NCBI GenBank assembly: GCA_012064415.1
Contig: SSNU01000129.1
Span: 277,438-341,437 of the forward strand
Reading direction: 5' to 3'
Source: Gyrodactylus bullatarudis
Taxonomy: Eukaryota > Platyhelminthes > Monogenea > Gyrodactylidea > Gyrodactylidae
DNA length: 64,000 bases
Part shown: positions 35,571 through 49,900 of the stretch, one piece after another
How the letters are laid out: the number at the start of each line of letters is the position of its first letter
How positions within the stretch are numbered: position 1 is the stretch's first letter
The notes under the pieces: generated by a model
What the model was told of the DNA's origin: nothing
Database searches by the model: none
What the model saw: only the letters and a program-made list of their open reading frames with translations
Position numbers and translations under genes: made by a program

Positions 35571-38500
35571 ATGACGTATCTTCAAAAGTTTGAAACTAAA
35601 AGTGCCAGAGCCAAGGGTAATAAATAATATGATTATAATATTTCAGGTATCAGTTTTCACCCCAAAAGATCATGGGTTTTAACAAGCTTGCATTCAGGAG
35701 TTATTCAACTATGGGATTATCGCTCTTGTACATTGATTGATAAATTTGACGAACACGAGGGACCTGTACGGGGTTTAGATTTCCACAAAGATCAACCTCT
35801 ATTTGTGTCTGGTGGTGATGATTTCAAAATTCGAGTTTGGAATTATAAACAGAAAAAATGTTTGTTTCCCCTTCTTGGGCACATCGACTATATAAGAACA
35901 ACATTTTTCCATCATGAAAATCCCTGGATATTGTCGGCTTCTGATGATCAAACTATCCGTATTTGGAACTGGCAATCTAGAAATGTTCTTTCCATTCTTA
36001 CTGGACACACACATTATGTGATGTGTGCTCAATTTCATCCAACTGAAGACTTGGTTGCATCTGCATCTTTGGATCAAACAGTACGTGTTTGGGATATAAG
36101 CGGTCTACGAAAGAAAAATTTTACTCCAAGAGGAAACGAATCTAAAATGTCAATTGGATCTGGTGGTCCAGGATCTATTTCATTTGTCAATGGTGTTTCT
36201 TCAACTGAACTATTTGGTTCTTGTGATGCTGTTGTAAAGCATGTTCTTGAAGGCCACGATAGGGGAGTCAATTGGGTTCAATTCCATCCCAAGATGCCAT
36301 TAGTAGTTTCTTGTGGTGATGATCGGTATATTAAAATCTGGCGTTTAAGTGAAACCAAGGCTTGGGAGCTTGAAACATTAAGAGGACACGTTTCCAATAT
36401 CAATTGTGTCATTTTCCATCCTAGACAAGATTCGCTGCTTTCTATATCTGAAGATAAAACTATACGTGTCTGGGATTTAGCGAAAAAATCTTGTGTTGCC
36501 ACCTTTAGAAGAGATTTAGACAGATTTTGGATTGTTGCCGTCCATCCAACTCTTAATTTATTCGGTGCTGCTCATGATAGTGGTATTGTAAGTTCATTAT
36601 TTAATTTTTTTTCATAATTTTATTATTTACTTGAATAGGTTGTTTTCAAACTTGAGAGAGAAAGACCAGCTCATACAGTCCACAAGAGTAAGATGTTTTA
36701 TGCAAAAGGAAAACAATTAAGAATGGTCGACTTTGGCGACGAGAAAGATATTGTTCTGTTCTCAATAGGAAAGTAAGTTCTCATCTTAAGTTACAAATCC
36801 AGTTTATTAAGTTTATTTTATTAAATTTTATCAGAGAACGAACTCAAGTTACTGGTTTACGTTACAATCCAACTGAGAATATGGTTATTGTCATATCATC
36901 TCATAATTCTTCAAATAATGATTTTGTATATGAACTCTTTCCTATCCAAAACGAATCGAGTGGAGAAGTAAAGGGTAACTCAATAGGTGGCTCAACTCCT
37001 TGTATGGATGCCATTTGGATAGGAAGATCTAAATTTGTTGTACTAGAGTCATCAAAGACACTAGGGATTAGAAATACTGCTAATGAGAAAGTTAAAAGAA
37101 TCGAACTAACGTCTTCTATTGATGCAATCTTCCCAGCTGGAAGTACTGGTCAAATCCTCACTAAAGAATCTGGTTCATCTGGGATTGTAAATCTTATGGA
37201 TGTAACTAATAATCGACAACTTGCCAAATGTTCAAATGTCAAAGGAATTAAACGTGTTGTTTGGTCTGATGATAATTCTTATGTTGCTCTTATCTCAAAA
37301 TTGAATTTATACCTATATACTAAAGATCTTAAACCTCTAGCCAATGTCCATGAAACGGTTCGAATTAAAAGTGGTGTCTGGGACAAGAATGAAATATTTG
37401 TTTATACAACTCCTAACCACATAAAATATTGTCTATTTAATGGAGACGGTGGCATTGTAAGAACTCTTGAAACACCTGTTTATTTAACAAAAATGCACAA
37501 TGAATCTTTATACTGTCTTGATCGTCAGTGTCAATCTTTAATCATGCAAGTAGACACTACTGAGTATCGTTTCAAACTGGCAATCATAAAAAAGAGATTT
37601 GATCAAGTACTTGGTATGATGAAAAATAATCAATTGGTTGGTCAAGCTGTTATTAGTTACCTTGAGAAAAAAGGTTATCCAGAAATTGCTCTTCACTTTG
37701 TCAAGGATCCAAAAACTCGTTTTGATCTTGCAATTGAATGTGGACAACTTGATATTGCTGTTGAGGCTGCAAAGGCGTTGGATAACAAATTTTTCTGGGA
37801 AAAACTCATTCAACCATCATTAAAACAGGGCAATTATGCCATTACTGAATTGGCATATCAGAGATTAAAAGATTTCAATAGAATATCCTTCTTTTACCTA
37901 ATCACTGGAAGTATGGATAAATTGAAGAAAATGATGAAGATTGCTGAAGTCAGGAATGACATTTCATCTCAATTCCAGACGGCTCTCCTTTTGGGTGATG
38001 TTGAGGAAAGAATTAAAATTTTGTGCAAAACAAAAAAACCCTATCTAGCCTACCTCACCGCAAAAACTCATGGACTGGAAGATATAGCAAAAGATATTAA
38101 AGAAAAACTTGAAGAATCTGGTGAATCTATATCTTTCCCTAGTGTCGATCCCAATGCCAAGTTAATACTCCCTTATCTGCCTTTGATTTCTACAGAAAAG
38201 GCATCGGCCAATTGGTCTCTAAATAAAATTGAGAAGGATTTGTTTGAATCCTTACTTGAAGGTAGAACAGATACACGAAAAATTGATAACCAGGAGAGAG
38301 AGGCTGACGAGGAATTCTTTACTGATGCTGGTTCTGATTTGGGCAAAGAGGATAATATTATTTCAGATGAAGAAATTCTTGGTAATGATGATGGTAAGTA
38401 TTGGCTTCTTGATTGAGTCTTAATTTTTCTTATTTTCATAAAAAAAATTTTCATACAGCTGGTTGGGATGTTAATGAAGACATTGTTCTCAAGTCTGATG

Positions 38501-39537
38501 ATAATGAAATTGCACCCGAGGATAACATTGAAAACAATGGAATAACCACAAAAGAATCGATATTCATGAATCCAAATCAAGGACCAATTGTTGAGGAAAT
38601 ATGGTCAGAGAATAGTCATCTTGCTAGTCATCAAGTTTCAGCTGGAAATTTCAAATTGGCCATGCGCCTACTAAATGATCAACTAGGAATTGTCAACTTT
38701 CTTCCTACTAGCCCATACAAATCAATATTTTTGTCCACTTATTCGGCAAGCTTCACTTCAATTCCAATGCCTTTTGGTAATCTAATGTCCTCCCTGATTG
38801 TACCGATGTCATGTAATTCCGGAAATTCTTTACAGCCAAAAATTTCTTTAACTCTTGACATGCTTGTTTCCAAATTACAATCTGCATACCAACTTACAAC
38901 TAAAGGAAAATTCAATGATGCAGTAGATCTCTTTAGAAACATTCTCTTACGTATACCATTATTATCTGTCGAAACTGATGAAGAGAACGAAGAAGCTAAG
39001 AAAATTGTCAAAATTTGTAAGGAATACATTGTCAACCTTTCATTAGAGATTAAGCGAAAACAAATGTTAAAAGAACAACCAAATGAAATTGTTAGAATTG
39101 CAGAGTTAGCATGTTATTTTACACATGCTAATCTGGAAGCTGAGCACTCTGTCCTCACTCTAAGGACAGCTATAAATCTCTTATATAAAATGAAAAACTT
39201 TAAAACTGCTGCTCAAATGGCTAGAAGACTTTTGGATATGAAAATAGCCAAAGATCTTGAGGACCAAGTGAAGAAAATCTTAACAGTTTGTGAGAAGGAT
39301 TTAAAAGATGCTCACAAACTTGAATATGACCCTAGAAATCCATTTGAAGTGTGCGCTGGAAGTTATGTTCCCATCTACCGAGGTTCAAAGTATGTCTCTG
39401 ATCCATTTAGCGAAGCCAAATATCTCCCCGAATACAAAGGACAGATTTGCCGTGTAACCTTGGTGTCTGAAATTGGCAAGACGAACACACAAGGTCTCAC
39501 TATACTCAGAAAAAGATCGGCTAATGCCTTTTTATAA
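35571..39537 (+). CDS. COPA: Coatomer subunit alpha
   Basis: Alpha-COP, the largest subunit of the COPI vesicle coat, which recognises dilysine cargo during Golgi-to-ER retrieval. Exons 35571-35616, 35647-36587, 36639-36772, 36835-38393 and 38459-39537 give 1252 aa (animal proteins are about 1225) with all junctions in phase. Introns are 30, 51, 61 and 65 nt. The start [16 protein letters not shown] matches the family start. An N-terminal WD40 propeller (about residues 5-310) contains [25 protein letters not shown] and [19 protein letters not shown]. The second propeller and the alpha-solenoid follow, with [19 protein letters not shown]. The C-terminal epsilon-COP-binding domain ends [19 protein letters not shown] and [16 protein letters not shown]. 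The last residues (RKRSANAFL) extend the usual end slightly. A poly(A) signal lies at 39647. Confidence 0.98.
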
Positions 39538-39615
39538 AGTGATCTACTTATTCTTTCTTCAAAATTATTATTATCATTCGAATATATGAGAATCAACAAT
39601 TGATGTGACAAAGTT

Positions 39616-39652
39616 TTTATTTGATACCACTTGTTAATATTTGTTAAATAAA
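39616..39652. terminator. Crossed poly(A) signals of COPA (+) and NUDT19 (-)
   Basis: AATAAA on the plus strand at 39647-39652 serves COPA, and AATAAA on the minus strand at 39616-39621 serves the Nudix gene. Each signal lies past the other, so the two 3' UTRs should overlap as antisense transcripts by some tens of bases. Confidence 0.7.
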
Positions 39653-39678
39653 AATAATTTTCTCTAGCAAGACTCAAT

Positions 39679-40779
39679 TTATTTTGAGTTAATAATAAAA
39701 TCCCTATAAGAATGTATAATATCTTCCCTACAAACAGGAACTGAGTGGCCATTGAGAGAAATATTGCTGGTCCACCATAGACCAGGAAGAGGATCATAGT
39801 CAGTTTTAACCAATCGGTTTATTAAACTCCAATCTTCGTCAAAACTCTCGTCCCCTTCAATAAACCCCTTTTCATAGTTTTCATCGCCATTCAACAAGTA
39901 TACTGTGGCTCCGGTTTTTGGACACTTGGTTAGCTTTGGATAATAGAGATCAAGTCCAAGTTCTATTCGTTGAATAGAAAATATAGTTAGCTCTTGCATC
40001 TTTTGATAATTTACGAGTCTCTGGAGTTCATACATTTGAGGGGGTGGATAAATAGATTCTCTATCTAACTTTTTTGATAAGTGATTCAGAGGACAAGCCA
40101 AAGTAACGTTTTCGGCTTCTCCATATACCTCCCACTTGCTAAAATTATCCAGGATAGAATTTATTCCGATATAGTAGAACAATGTTCTAAATTTATATTC
40201 TAAATGATCAGGAGAGAGCCAATTTGACCATGGATATAACCTTTCAAGGGGTGGTCGTTTGTTGTATTTTTTGTAAAGGGAATACAAAGATTTCTTCGTT
40301 TCATCATTATTAACAACCAAAGCATCACAGTACATTGAGCTACTGTCTGAAGGTACTAACAAAAGGTTACACTCCTCCAACAATTCTCGAATTGCAGAAA
40401 GTTTGAACCCTACATGAGGAGGTAAAAATGATTTGGGATCGAGAAACTGAAAGTTTTCGGGTATTAAGATTGAGTAATCATTTAAATCACAATCAATTAG
40501 GCTGATTTCATTCTTCCAGCCATCAAGCTTAAAATCTATTTCATCTATTTTTCCACCTGGAAAAGAGTACTGACCACCAAAATTGGTACTTTTGTTTCTC
40601 TTCATCATAAGTACTAGATAATCCACATTATCAATAGGTTTCCTATGCTTAATTTGTCGACTAAAGCAGGAATCATTGATGTTCTTAGCATTGAGACTGA
40701 TTATTATCGAGCTCGATAGCTGATAGTTTCGTTTAATTGTACAGTCAGGTCTTTTGAAGAAGTGTCGAAAAATTCTCAT
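39679..40779 (-). CDS. NUDT19: Nudix hydrolase, NUDT19-like (acyl-CoA diphosphatase type)
   Basis: Intronless, 366 aa (human NUDT19 is 375). The NUDT19/NUDT7 group hydrolyses CoA and acyl-CoAs, in peroxisomes or mitochondria. Residues about 53-80 (YLVLMMKRNKSTNFGGQYSF then PGGKID) form the start of the Nudix fold. The Nudix box follows after the long insertion typical of this group: GFKLSAIRELLEECNLLL, with the metal-binding R-E..E-E retained and Asn in place of the usual Gly. The C-terminal half includes WSNWLSPDHLEYKFRTLFYY, as in NUDT19. The N-terminus is basic and hydroxylated (MRIFRHFFKRPDCTIKR), which could be a mitochondrial presequence. The C-terminus, INSK, is not a clear peroxisomal SKL signal. 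The start lies 122 bp from the Limpet start, head to head. Confidence 0.86.
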   Translation of the reverse strand: MRIFRHFFKRPDCTIKRNYQLSSSIIISLNAKNINDSCFSRQIKHRKPIDNVDYLVLMMKRNKSTNFGGQYSFPGGKIDEIDFKLDGWKNEISLIDCDLNDYSILIPENFQFLDPKSFLPPHVGFKLSAIRELLEECNLLLVPSDSSSMYCDALVVNNDETKKSLYSLYKKYNKRPPLERLYPWSNWLSPDHLEYKFRTLFYYIGINSILDNFSKWEVYGEAENVTLACPLNHLSKKLDRESIYPPPQMYELQRLVNYQKMQELTIFSIQRIELGLDLYYPKLTKCPKTGATVYLLNGDENYEKGFIEGDESFDEDWSLINRLVKTDYDPLPGLWWTSNISLNGHSVPVCREDIIHSYRDFIINSK

Positions 40780-40901
40780 TTAAAATTCTGCTCAAAATTA
40801 AATAAATTGTTAACATTTGCAGTTTGTTTAAAATATTATGACAAACTAGAGTTTGCATTATAAAAATATATAAGTTAACCATACAGCAAATATATACATT
40901 A
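40780..40901. promoter_or_regulatory. Shared divergent promoter region, NUDT19 / Limpet
   Basis: Only 122 bp separate the two start codons. TATAAAAATATA lies at 40859-40870, about 32 bp before the Limpet ATG. Either the Limpet 5' UTR is very short, or transcription starts upstream or at another first exon. Confidence 0.5.
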
Positions 40902-43900
40902 ATGGCTGCTTCTTATGATTTAGGATCATCCTGTATCAACTGTCCTAACGATTGTAAAGGGTTAACCTTGGATGACTGGAGATCATTTTGTTCATCATGC
41001 AAATGTAGCTATCGCAAGCATGATATATACGATAAATTAGAAGAGCCTATTACTACCCAACTTGGTCTTGAAGATTTGGCAATAGTGAAAGCATATGGAT
41101 TAGCTCAAGCCATCGCAAACAAAAATGGTTTATCCTGGCTTCCTGCAGGAACAACAGAAGATAACGTAAGAAGTTTTAATCAAAAATATTGATTTTCCCT
41201 TTTGAAAATATTCTTAATCAAAGAGTCTGGATTCCAGACTCTAGAAAGCTCACAGTGTATATACTTTCTGAATTAAATTTGAAATTGATCTTCTAGATTT
41301 TACAATTTAATTATTAATCAACAAAGTTGCGTGATAGGAGAAAAATATCTTTTACCAGAGTACTACATCTTATCGGTAACGGAAATAATATTTACTTTAA
41401 TTTAAAATTTATAAAACCCAATATTTAATTTTTCTATTCTAACTGTTTAAATTAAATTTTTTAAACTAGCTAACAGAAGTCATTAAAAAAATTCCAGAAA
41501 AAATCAATCCTGAAAACAAAAAATTTGTTTCAGAACGTAAACGAATTTTTCGTAAACAAATCCCCATCCAAGACAGAAAACCTCATGAAAATATAATTTC
41601 TGCCAATCGATCTCTTGACAGTCTCGAGACTGAAACGAAAATCGCTAAAAAATTTTATTCTAGCCGAAATGGCCGAGATTTGGGAATTGGATTCATAACT
41701 AAGAAAACAGCTTCTAAGAGAGAGGTGAGTTAATCGCTGAGAAAATTTATCATTCAAGAAAAATAATGCATCGTAGAGTGTTAATTTCTGTAAATGTACT
41801 TTCTAAAATGAGAAAATTAAGATTGACACTATTATTCTCATAAAGAATTCTCAAGAGTATACCCCTTAAACTAGCCAGATAACTATTTTTGACAATTTAG
41901 CCTTTATTCAAAATTGTATAGTATGTTGAAGAAATAAAAATTTATCTTCAAGTTTATCTTATTGTGTATTATACATTGTGCAACTCAAATCCAGAGTTAT
42001 TATTATTTTCTGTCCAGTTGCTTATGCGACTATCTCTAATTTTTCTTAGATTAATTATATGCTACATAAAATATACAATTTTATTACTTAACGTATCAGA
42101 ATTTTAATCAATGTAATATGTTGAAAAATACTGCAATTTATGCAAAATTATTTTTATGGTATATTAAATTCCACATAAAGCATATTTTATGTTCTTAGAA
42201 ATCCTGTTAGATTCAAGTTTGAAAAGTAGGTATCTGATAACATTTTTTCTTTGATCCTTTAAGTAACTTTTGATTAGCCCCTAGAAAATTGTAAAAATTG
42301 TAATTGGATAATACTGTTTGCAAGGGCTCTCAAGCTGAACTATTCCATAATGTCATAAAGAAATTTGAACAAGAGATAAGTTATCACGAGTAAAACTATC
42401 GAAATTTTAAGTTCTTAACAAAAGCACAGATATCAGGTTGTCCCATCTCAAATTAAAAATTCTGACAGAAGAAAAATTCTTTAACAATATATTACTATTG
42501 TATAATATTTTATAATCATATTGAAAATAATTATAAAATACTTTAAACCCCTTGATTCAGAAAAAAACTAAATAACTTTTTATGTAACCCTGAAAGTAAT
42601 GTTAGGATCTCAATTTTTATTCAGGAAAAAATGTTTCGTTACATCAATCACAATGTAAATTTATTATTCTTTCATAGCTCAAGATATTATAAAATATTTT
42701 TGATACTCAAATTGGAATAATTCTTCAAGCAGTTCCTGGGCAAATAAATTTTTCCACAATTTTGCTTGAGGCAAATCTTTACAAGATTTACAAGATTATC
42801 ACTTTGGCAAAGGTAGAAAATAAATATCTTCTAGAATATTAAACGGGAAAATTTGCCAAAAAGATTTATCTTGATGTCAAATTTTTTGCATGTTATAAGA
42901 AGATTTACACAAAGAGAAAGAATAATTATTTGATTGCATATAATATTAAATACGTGCTGATATCAGTTTAACAAATTGAAATGAAAACTCATTTTGAACA
43001 TTGTTAGATAAGATCATCCTAAAATTAGGATATCTGGTTAGTTATTTCAAGGTTTATTAAGATCCTGAAGATTTTTTGAATTTACTTATTGATGCCTATA
43101 AGGTTCAACATAAAGCAAATTGTCTTGCTTGAGATTCCTGATTTCCGCGAATACATTATCATTTTGCTGACTAATGTCTTGCATTTTGTAGGTAGAAAAC
43201 GAAAATAGATTCTGGGTGTATGAGCTCTTTATTTTCGTCGGTTCTCATCAGACCCTACACCGACATGTATATTTATACAGGATATTATTCAATGATAGGT
43301 CTAAAGTTCTTTTCGGACAATCAGAGCATTTATTTGTAACCGGATGGAGGGTGGAGGGGCTAGTTGGGTAGACTTCTGACTGTTGGTGTTACACCTTTCT
43401 ATCTCTTTTTGTAATATGTTTCTATTCCTCTGCGTTGTAACAAACAATATCAAAGATACTTCGCAAGATCGATTGAGCTGAAAAAGTTATCTGCTATAAA
43501 AGTTCTTGTGCTATTCATAAATGGAAATGTAAGCTCTTTCACTTTGACCCTTATCAGCTACTGCATTTTCTTTGCCAGAATAAATTTGAGCATTTAGCAA
43601 ATAGGAATTCTTAGCACCACATGCAGCACATAATTTTATACCGTATTTCCAGGCTTGGATGGGATATACATCTTAAATTTTACATTACCACGATAACTTA
43701 TGAGTTGTTCATCTACAGTTATTTGGATGCTCCGTGGTCGAGGTTAGGGGGAACAGTCTAATTTGTGCAAGTGATAAGTCTAAGTGATTAAGCTCTTTTT
43801 GAATGGAATCGGAGTCCTATTTGATGGGATATATTACCTTGATATCATATATGATGAGGAGGAAATCTGTGCAAACATCAGATTAAAAAGATTGGAACCA

Positions 43901-46900
43901 ATATAGATCCTTGAGGGAGAAGCTGATTTGTGACGGGAAAGATGATGAACCAATGAAAGAGACGTATTGAGTAAGGTTTTGTAGGAGTTTAAAAATGAGG
44001 ATGCTGATGTAAGGGTTTATTTTTTTTAATTAAAAGGTAATTCGACAAAAGTATTTGAACCGTAACAGCAGCTAGATTTCGTCTATATTTTTTTGTAATA
44101 GAAAGTTTATTTGATTTATATCGAAGTGAAAAAATAAATATATATACAGAATGAATCTTGAAATTATAAATAGTAGTTCTTAAAAAGATTGTGGTCATCT
44201 GGGATTTTTTCAAAAAGGAAGTTGGCAATTTGTTTTGTGGATTGGTGCCTGAAAGAGTTGAGATCGATCTGGTGCTTTAATCTAACTTTTTAGGATCGAG
44301 TAACGAGTGTTATTGCGAGTTTGATAGTCTTGTGATGACTGCTGTCCGTCGGGGCCAAAGAGGGGTGAGGTTGACCATTTGAAGTGCTGATCTAGAGCTT
44401 TGATTCTGGAGATTGAAGAAATCTCTCTATCATTTTATCTCTTGATTATTAGCTATGACCGGGCATTTCTCGTAAAATATTACAACTTAGATGTGTCGAA
44501 GTAACTCGATTCACTTTGGAATATTCAATTCTACTATCTTTAGATGAAATAGTAGCACGAAAAGATGCCTCAGCAGTTTTATCTATTCCATCTGAAATTA
44601 TTTGGATCTTATTCTTTGAGAGTTGACAGGATCTTCTTCTTAATAGAACTTGGCTGATTATAATCAGAAGATGCATCAGTCAGTCATAATTATATCGAAT
44701 GAAAATTCTTTTCCTTGTCAAATATACTTTTTTAGTATGAGATCAATTTCAACCTCTGCAAGACACTGCTTCATTTAAAAAATAAATAAAAACTAAATAT
44801 AATTTTTATATCTATACTCTCTAGTAGATACGGAATAAATAATAATAATTATTATTTCAATAATACATTTTCAATAAAATTCAAAATATTACTATATATT
44901 CATCCGTTTACTCCAAAGTAGTTATATAAAATTTTAACTTAATAGCTGTTGTGCTGCAACTGTACTAACCGCATAGAGTCAGACGATTTGCATATTGAAA
45001 TTAAAGCGGACCACCAAACCTATGAAACTTTAGGTGAAGGGTTACCTCTTCTTAATAACAAGTCAATACCATCATGGCATATAGAATGTTTCACTTGCAC
45101 AGCCTGCAATGAATTATTGATAGACTTCATCTATGCCTGGTCTAATGGAAAACCGTACTGTCTCAAACATTATTCCCAACTCATAAGGCCTAGATGTTAT
45201 TCTTGTGATCATGTGAGTAAGTTTTTAGAATTAATTTTTGCAGACTCCACTAACTAATGTAGTAGCTAAAAAGGATATTTAACTTTGATCCCAGCCATTT
45301 GTATTATCATACTCTTTTGCTGTTTCCCACATCTTTATTTATAAAATCAACATTCTGTTTAAATTTGAAAAATATATAAATCAAGAATTTTCATTCTACA
45401 ATTTTGAATCTAAATAAGAAATGAATGAATAAATTTCATTGTTTTTTTCCTCAAATTAAAATGTATTCAAATCAAATTTGTCAACTGAATGCATTGCATA
45501 ACTGTAGCTGAAATTTATAATGGATATTCTTCACAACGTAGATGTTCAAATTCGAGGAAAAGGTTGCAAAGAGTATTGTATATTATATTCAAATGAATAT
45601 CATTCTTTTTAGAGTAAAAAATCCAAGGATGGCCAACAGTGTTGGTTTACTCATCCTTTCTGGTATACAGGACAATATGTATTCAAGGTAAAGTGGTTGA
45701 TGTTCCTGCCTTTTTTCCCTATGACTAATTACAATAAAAAATTATTAATAATGATTATAATCATCATTATCATTAATTGTCTGCTCTCCTCTTTTCTGGC
45801 TATTATAAAAGTTGTGTTTTCTAACCTCGGTTTGATTGGACAAATAGTTTTATTCTGATTGGTCAAATTATCCTTGAACAAGTTCTATAATACATATCTT
45901 ATACATATTATAATCTGTAATATGTATGTGTGTCTATATGACATTGACACACACTAACAAAAATATCTTGGTGTTTCCTCGATCTAGAATATATATTCTA
46001 CATGTAGTATACATACAAAAATATTATACATTGGTGCAATGTTATATGTGTGGGTATGAAAAAATATATTCCTATATATAGGATATATACAACAGTACAA
46101 TTCCCATCAGATATAGTATCAAAAGGTAGTCTCACATTCAGTATCTGTTCAATTTTTCATTCATCACTCGAACTACATTCGTTTTTTCATCCAAACTACT
46201 ATTCGGATCTACATTTCATACAGGAATACATTTTGGATTATTTTTGTATACTTCTTGTATATATCTTTTAGAAAACCAAATCTTCAAAATTATCCTGTAC
46301 AAGTTTCCTATATTCTAATTGGTGTAAGAGGAATCTATTGATCAGTCAATATCTCTTTTTCTACCTCTCTCTCTCTCTCTCTTTGGCTTGCCTATCTCCT
46401 TCTTCTACAAATCTTTAACTGAATTTGCATTGGTCATCTCCCCAGCCTTTCTGGTTCTATTTTAAAACTGTAATAATATTAACCTCCGATTGGTCTTACC
46501 TATCAATTTCTGACTGAATTGTGCATTTACCAAAAGAATTGAAGGAAATATACATTTATTTCCAGCTATTATTTTCTGAATCACCAGGTGAGTTGTCAAA
46601 TATTATATTATGCAATCATACATATTCAATGGGTACATAAATCTTAAACTTTATTTTGTCAACTCACAAAAAAATGAACAAAAACTACTGTAAAATATTC
46701 ATATTTATTGATGAATAAAAAAAGTATAATAAATTTTTTGACAAATTTCCCCAATTTTCCAAACTGATACAATGCATTGTATATCTTGGTATGATATAAG
46801 AGAGCATAGTTCTCATGAAGTTCTAACTTGATAACAATAAATCATTTTAGTGAAAATCTCCACTCCAGAGTATAATATAATTATTCTACTGTTGTTTTTA

Positions 46901-49900
46901 TTATTATTTTATATTTTGATGATGGAAATAAAGTAGTAGTCGTTTTTTAGGTAGAAAATTAAGTAATGATGGAATAATTTTATCATCACATATTTATTAA
47001 ATCAATACATCATCACATCCATGGAACATATTATGTATTTGTGTAGATGATTTGGATAGGAAAAATTTGTCATAGAAATCTTGACTTTTTATTATCTTTA
47101 TTTTTGTATCCATTGTGATTGTAATATGGATAGGGTAAAGTAATACAAATATCTAATATTTCTATCATAGGTTAATATCATTTTTATCCAGTAGACACGG
47201 GACCATTTTATATTTGGCAATATAGAAGAATTATATATCATTTGTCAGAGGATTAAGCTTAATTTACTTTAATTTTCCAGTTAATATTTAGCGATAAATA
47301 TACCCGAGTTATGGATCAAGAACATCACAATGGACACTTTGCGTGTAAAAGTTGTGACGTTTCTCTTACCGGTCAAAGGTACATTCTGAGAGATGAAGAG
47401 CCACATTGTCTCAATTGTTACGAGAGTAAATATGCTAATACCTGTGAACAATGCAAACAAAAGATTGGCTGCGACAGTAAGGTGAGTCTTGCCTGTCTCT
47501 ATATATTCAGTGCGAAAAAATTCCACGTTATCTCAATATATATATATATATATGTATTTTTAAAAGAGGAATACCTTGTTGGAAGCCTTAATGGTGCCAT
47601 AAGTTTATTGATTAACTATCTATCTTTATACAGGATAATTCTTGCAAAGTTTGTATTTTATCATAACAAAACGATAAGTACCCATCTTTTTTGCTTGTTT
47701 ATGCATTCACAGTCTCCAATGAACGCCTCTTTACTTTTTTGCCTTTCTATGAGATTTCTCTTTTGCTTTTAAATATTTTTGTTTTCTTCAATCATCATGC
47801 TTGGTATCATTATTATTATTAGAAGTTGAGAATTGCTTTTATCCACTGGTCAAAAAGACGAAAATTGAATTGCATCTATAGTCTAGATTGTTTCTTTTTA
47901 TACTTTTGAGCAAGAGAGAAACTTGAAGAGTCTTAGAGAGCCGTGATTTGGAGATTTTCATCATATCATTCATTGGGTATTGAACTTTCTTTTTTTACAT
48001 TCTAGCAATGATAGTTTTTTTATTTTGGCTTTTCAGTGCAAATTTTTCATGAATTTTCTATAGATTTCTCCCATCATTGCAACACACAAACACATTTTCT
48101 CTAAAGATTCAAAGCCAAAAAGTGAAATTTCGATTATTTCATTTTCAAATCCATCCATATTTTTGTGTATACATATATCATATGCCAATCATTTTGGTTG
48201 GAAAGAATAGTTTGTACGTATGTTACATCACATTATGTTGTGTAACATTCTCTCGTACCTTCCAGATAACAATCACAACTATCAATACCTTTTTAAATTA
48301 CTAATGGAGTTTTAACCCCCAAACACTATAATAATATACAACTAATAAGCTACAGAGGACAATTCACACAACTGATGAGTTTAGCCTTGGATCTATTTAA
48401 AAGTTATAATTGTAAAAAAACGAAGAAAAAATTATCAGAAACCATAGATATGCTAACAATGAGTCTAAAGGAGAATGCCTTAAACAGACTCTCCATTTGT
48501 CTCTCTTGTTATTGGCAATTAGAGACAGAGAGGGAATACACTTTCTCTGTAGGAGAATAACGAGAGAGTAACAAAGAATAAATGCATTATACCCTCAAGA
48601 AATTCATACTGAATGTAACTGAATAATAATGTTGGAGATGATAGAATTTCACTTGTCAAAGGAAATACAGTACTCTCTCTTTCTTTATCTCTAATTTTAT
48701 TGTATTAGGAATATTCTCCCAAAAGCCAAAAAAATATTCATTTCACCTTTATGATACAATTGCCTTTTTTATTATTAATAGGTAATAAAACTTTTAGAGT
48801 TTTTTTTTCTGTGAAAATATCCCAATTATAATACACTCTTGAATACTAAATTTCATTATTTATTTAAAAGATTGGGTTGTTTCCGACTTGTGCATTTGCT
48901 AAAATTTTATGGCTTTAGGCAGCAAATTAATCAAATTTCTTCATTTAGGATCTCTCCTTCAAGGATCGTCATTGGCACGAGAAATGTTTCAAATGCAGTT
49001 CATGCGAAACAAGTCTGGCAGATCTTCCTTTTGCAACAAATGACGAGGATATTCTCTTTTGTTCAGATTGTTATGATGAGAAATATGCCCCAAGATGCGA
49101 TAGTTGTCAAAATGTCTGTTTAATATACAATTTGACATTATTTTTCCTTCAAACTAACATCACCTTTTTGAATTTCTCTTTAAGGTATTTAAAGCCGGTA
49201 TGCGAAAGTATGAGTACAAAGGCCAACAATGGCATGAAGATTGTTTTATTTGCTTTGAGTGTAAGCAACCAATTGGTGCCAAGAGTTTTATACCGCGTGA
49301 TAATCAAGTTGTTTGTGTTCCCTGCTACGAGTCGAAATATGCTCAACGTTGCACTAAATGTTCTGATGTAATCAGACGTGGCGGTGTAACATACAAAGGA
49401 AATCCATGGCATAAAGAGTGCTTCAATTGTACTAGCTGTGGGAAACAATTAGCCGGCCTTAAGTTTACATCCAAAGATGATCAACCCTACTGTGCAGAGT
49501 GTTATGGAGAACTTTTTGCCAAAAAGTGCACCAATTGTTCCAAACCTATTACAGGTAAATTTGGTTTAAATTTACCGATTCTCAATTTTTCCTTATTTTC
49601 ATTTCACCCAACAATTTCCCTCATAAAATTAATTATTATCATCATAGTTTTCCATAGATACAACCTTAATGTACTGTATAGAAATTGAACAGTGTACAAT
49701 ACTGGGTCGGTATGTGTACACTAAACTCTTCTTGAATTATTATTGCATATCAAGCACAAAAACAGTGAATACTATTATTTTGAATAAACATATGAATAGG
49801 TATCCAATGCAAGAATAATTTATCGATTCATGTGTAGGATTTCCTATTCACGATATACTTGTACTCGTGTGTGTGTGTGTGTGTATATATGTAAAATTTG

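Noticed and set aside
44449..44676. Minus-strand 75-aa ORF in a Limpet intron
   Set aside because: No recognisable domain, no homologous copy seen, and isolated inside an intron with TE debris.
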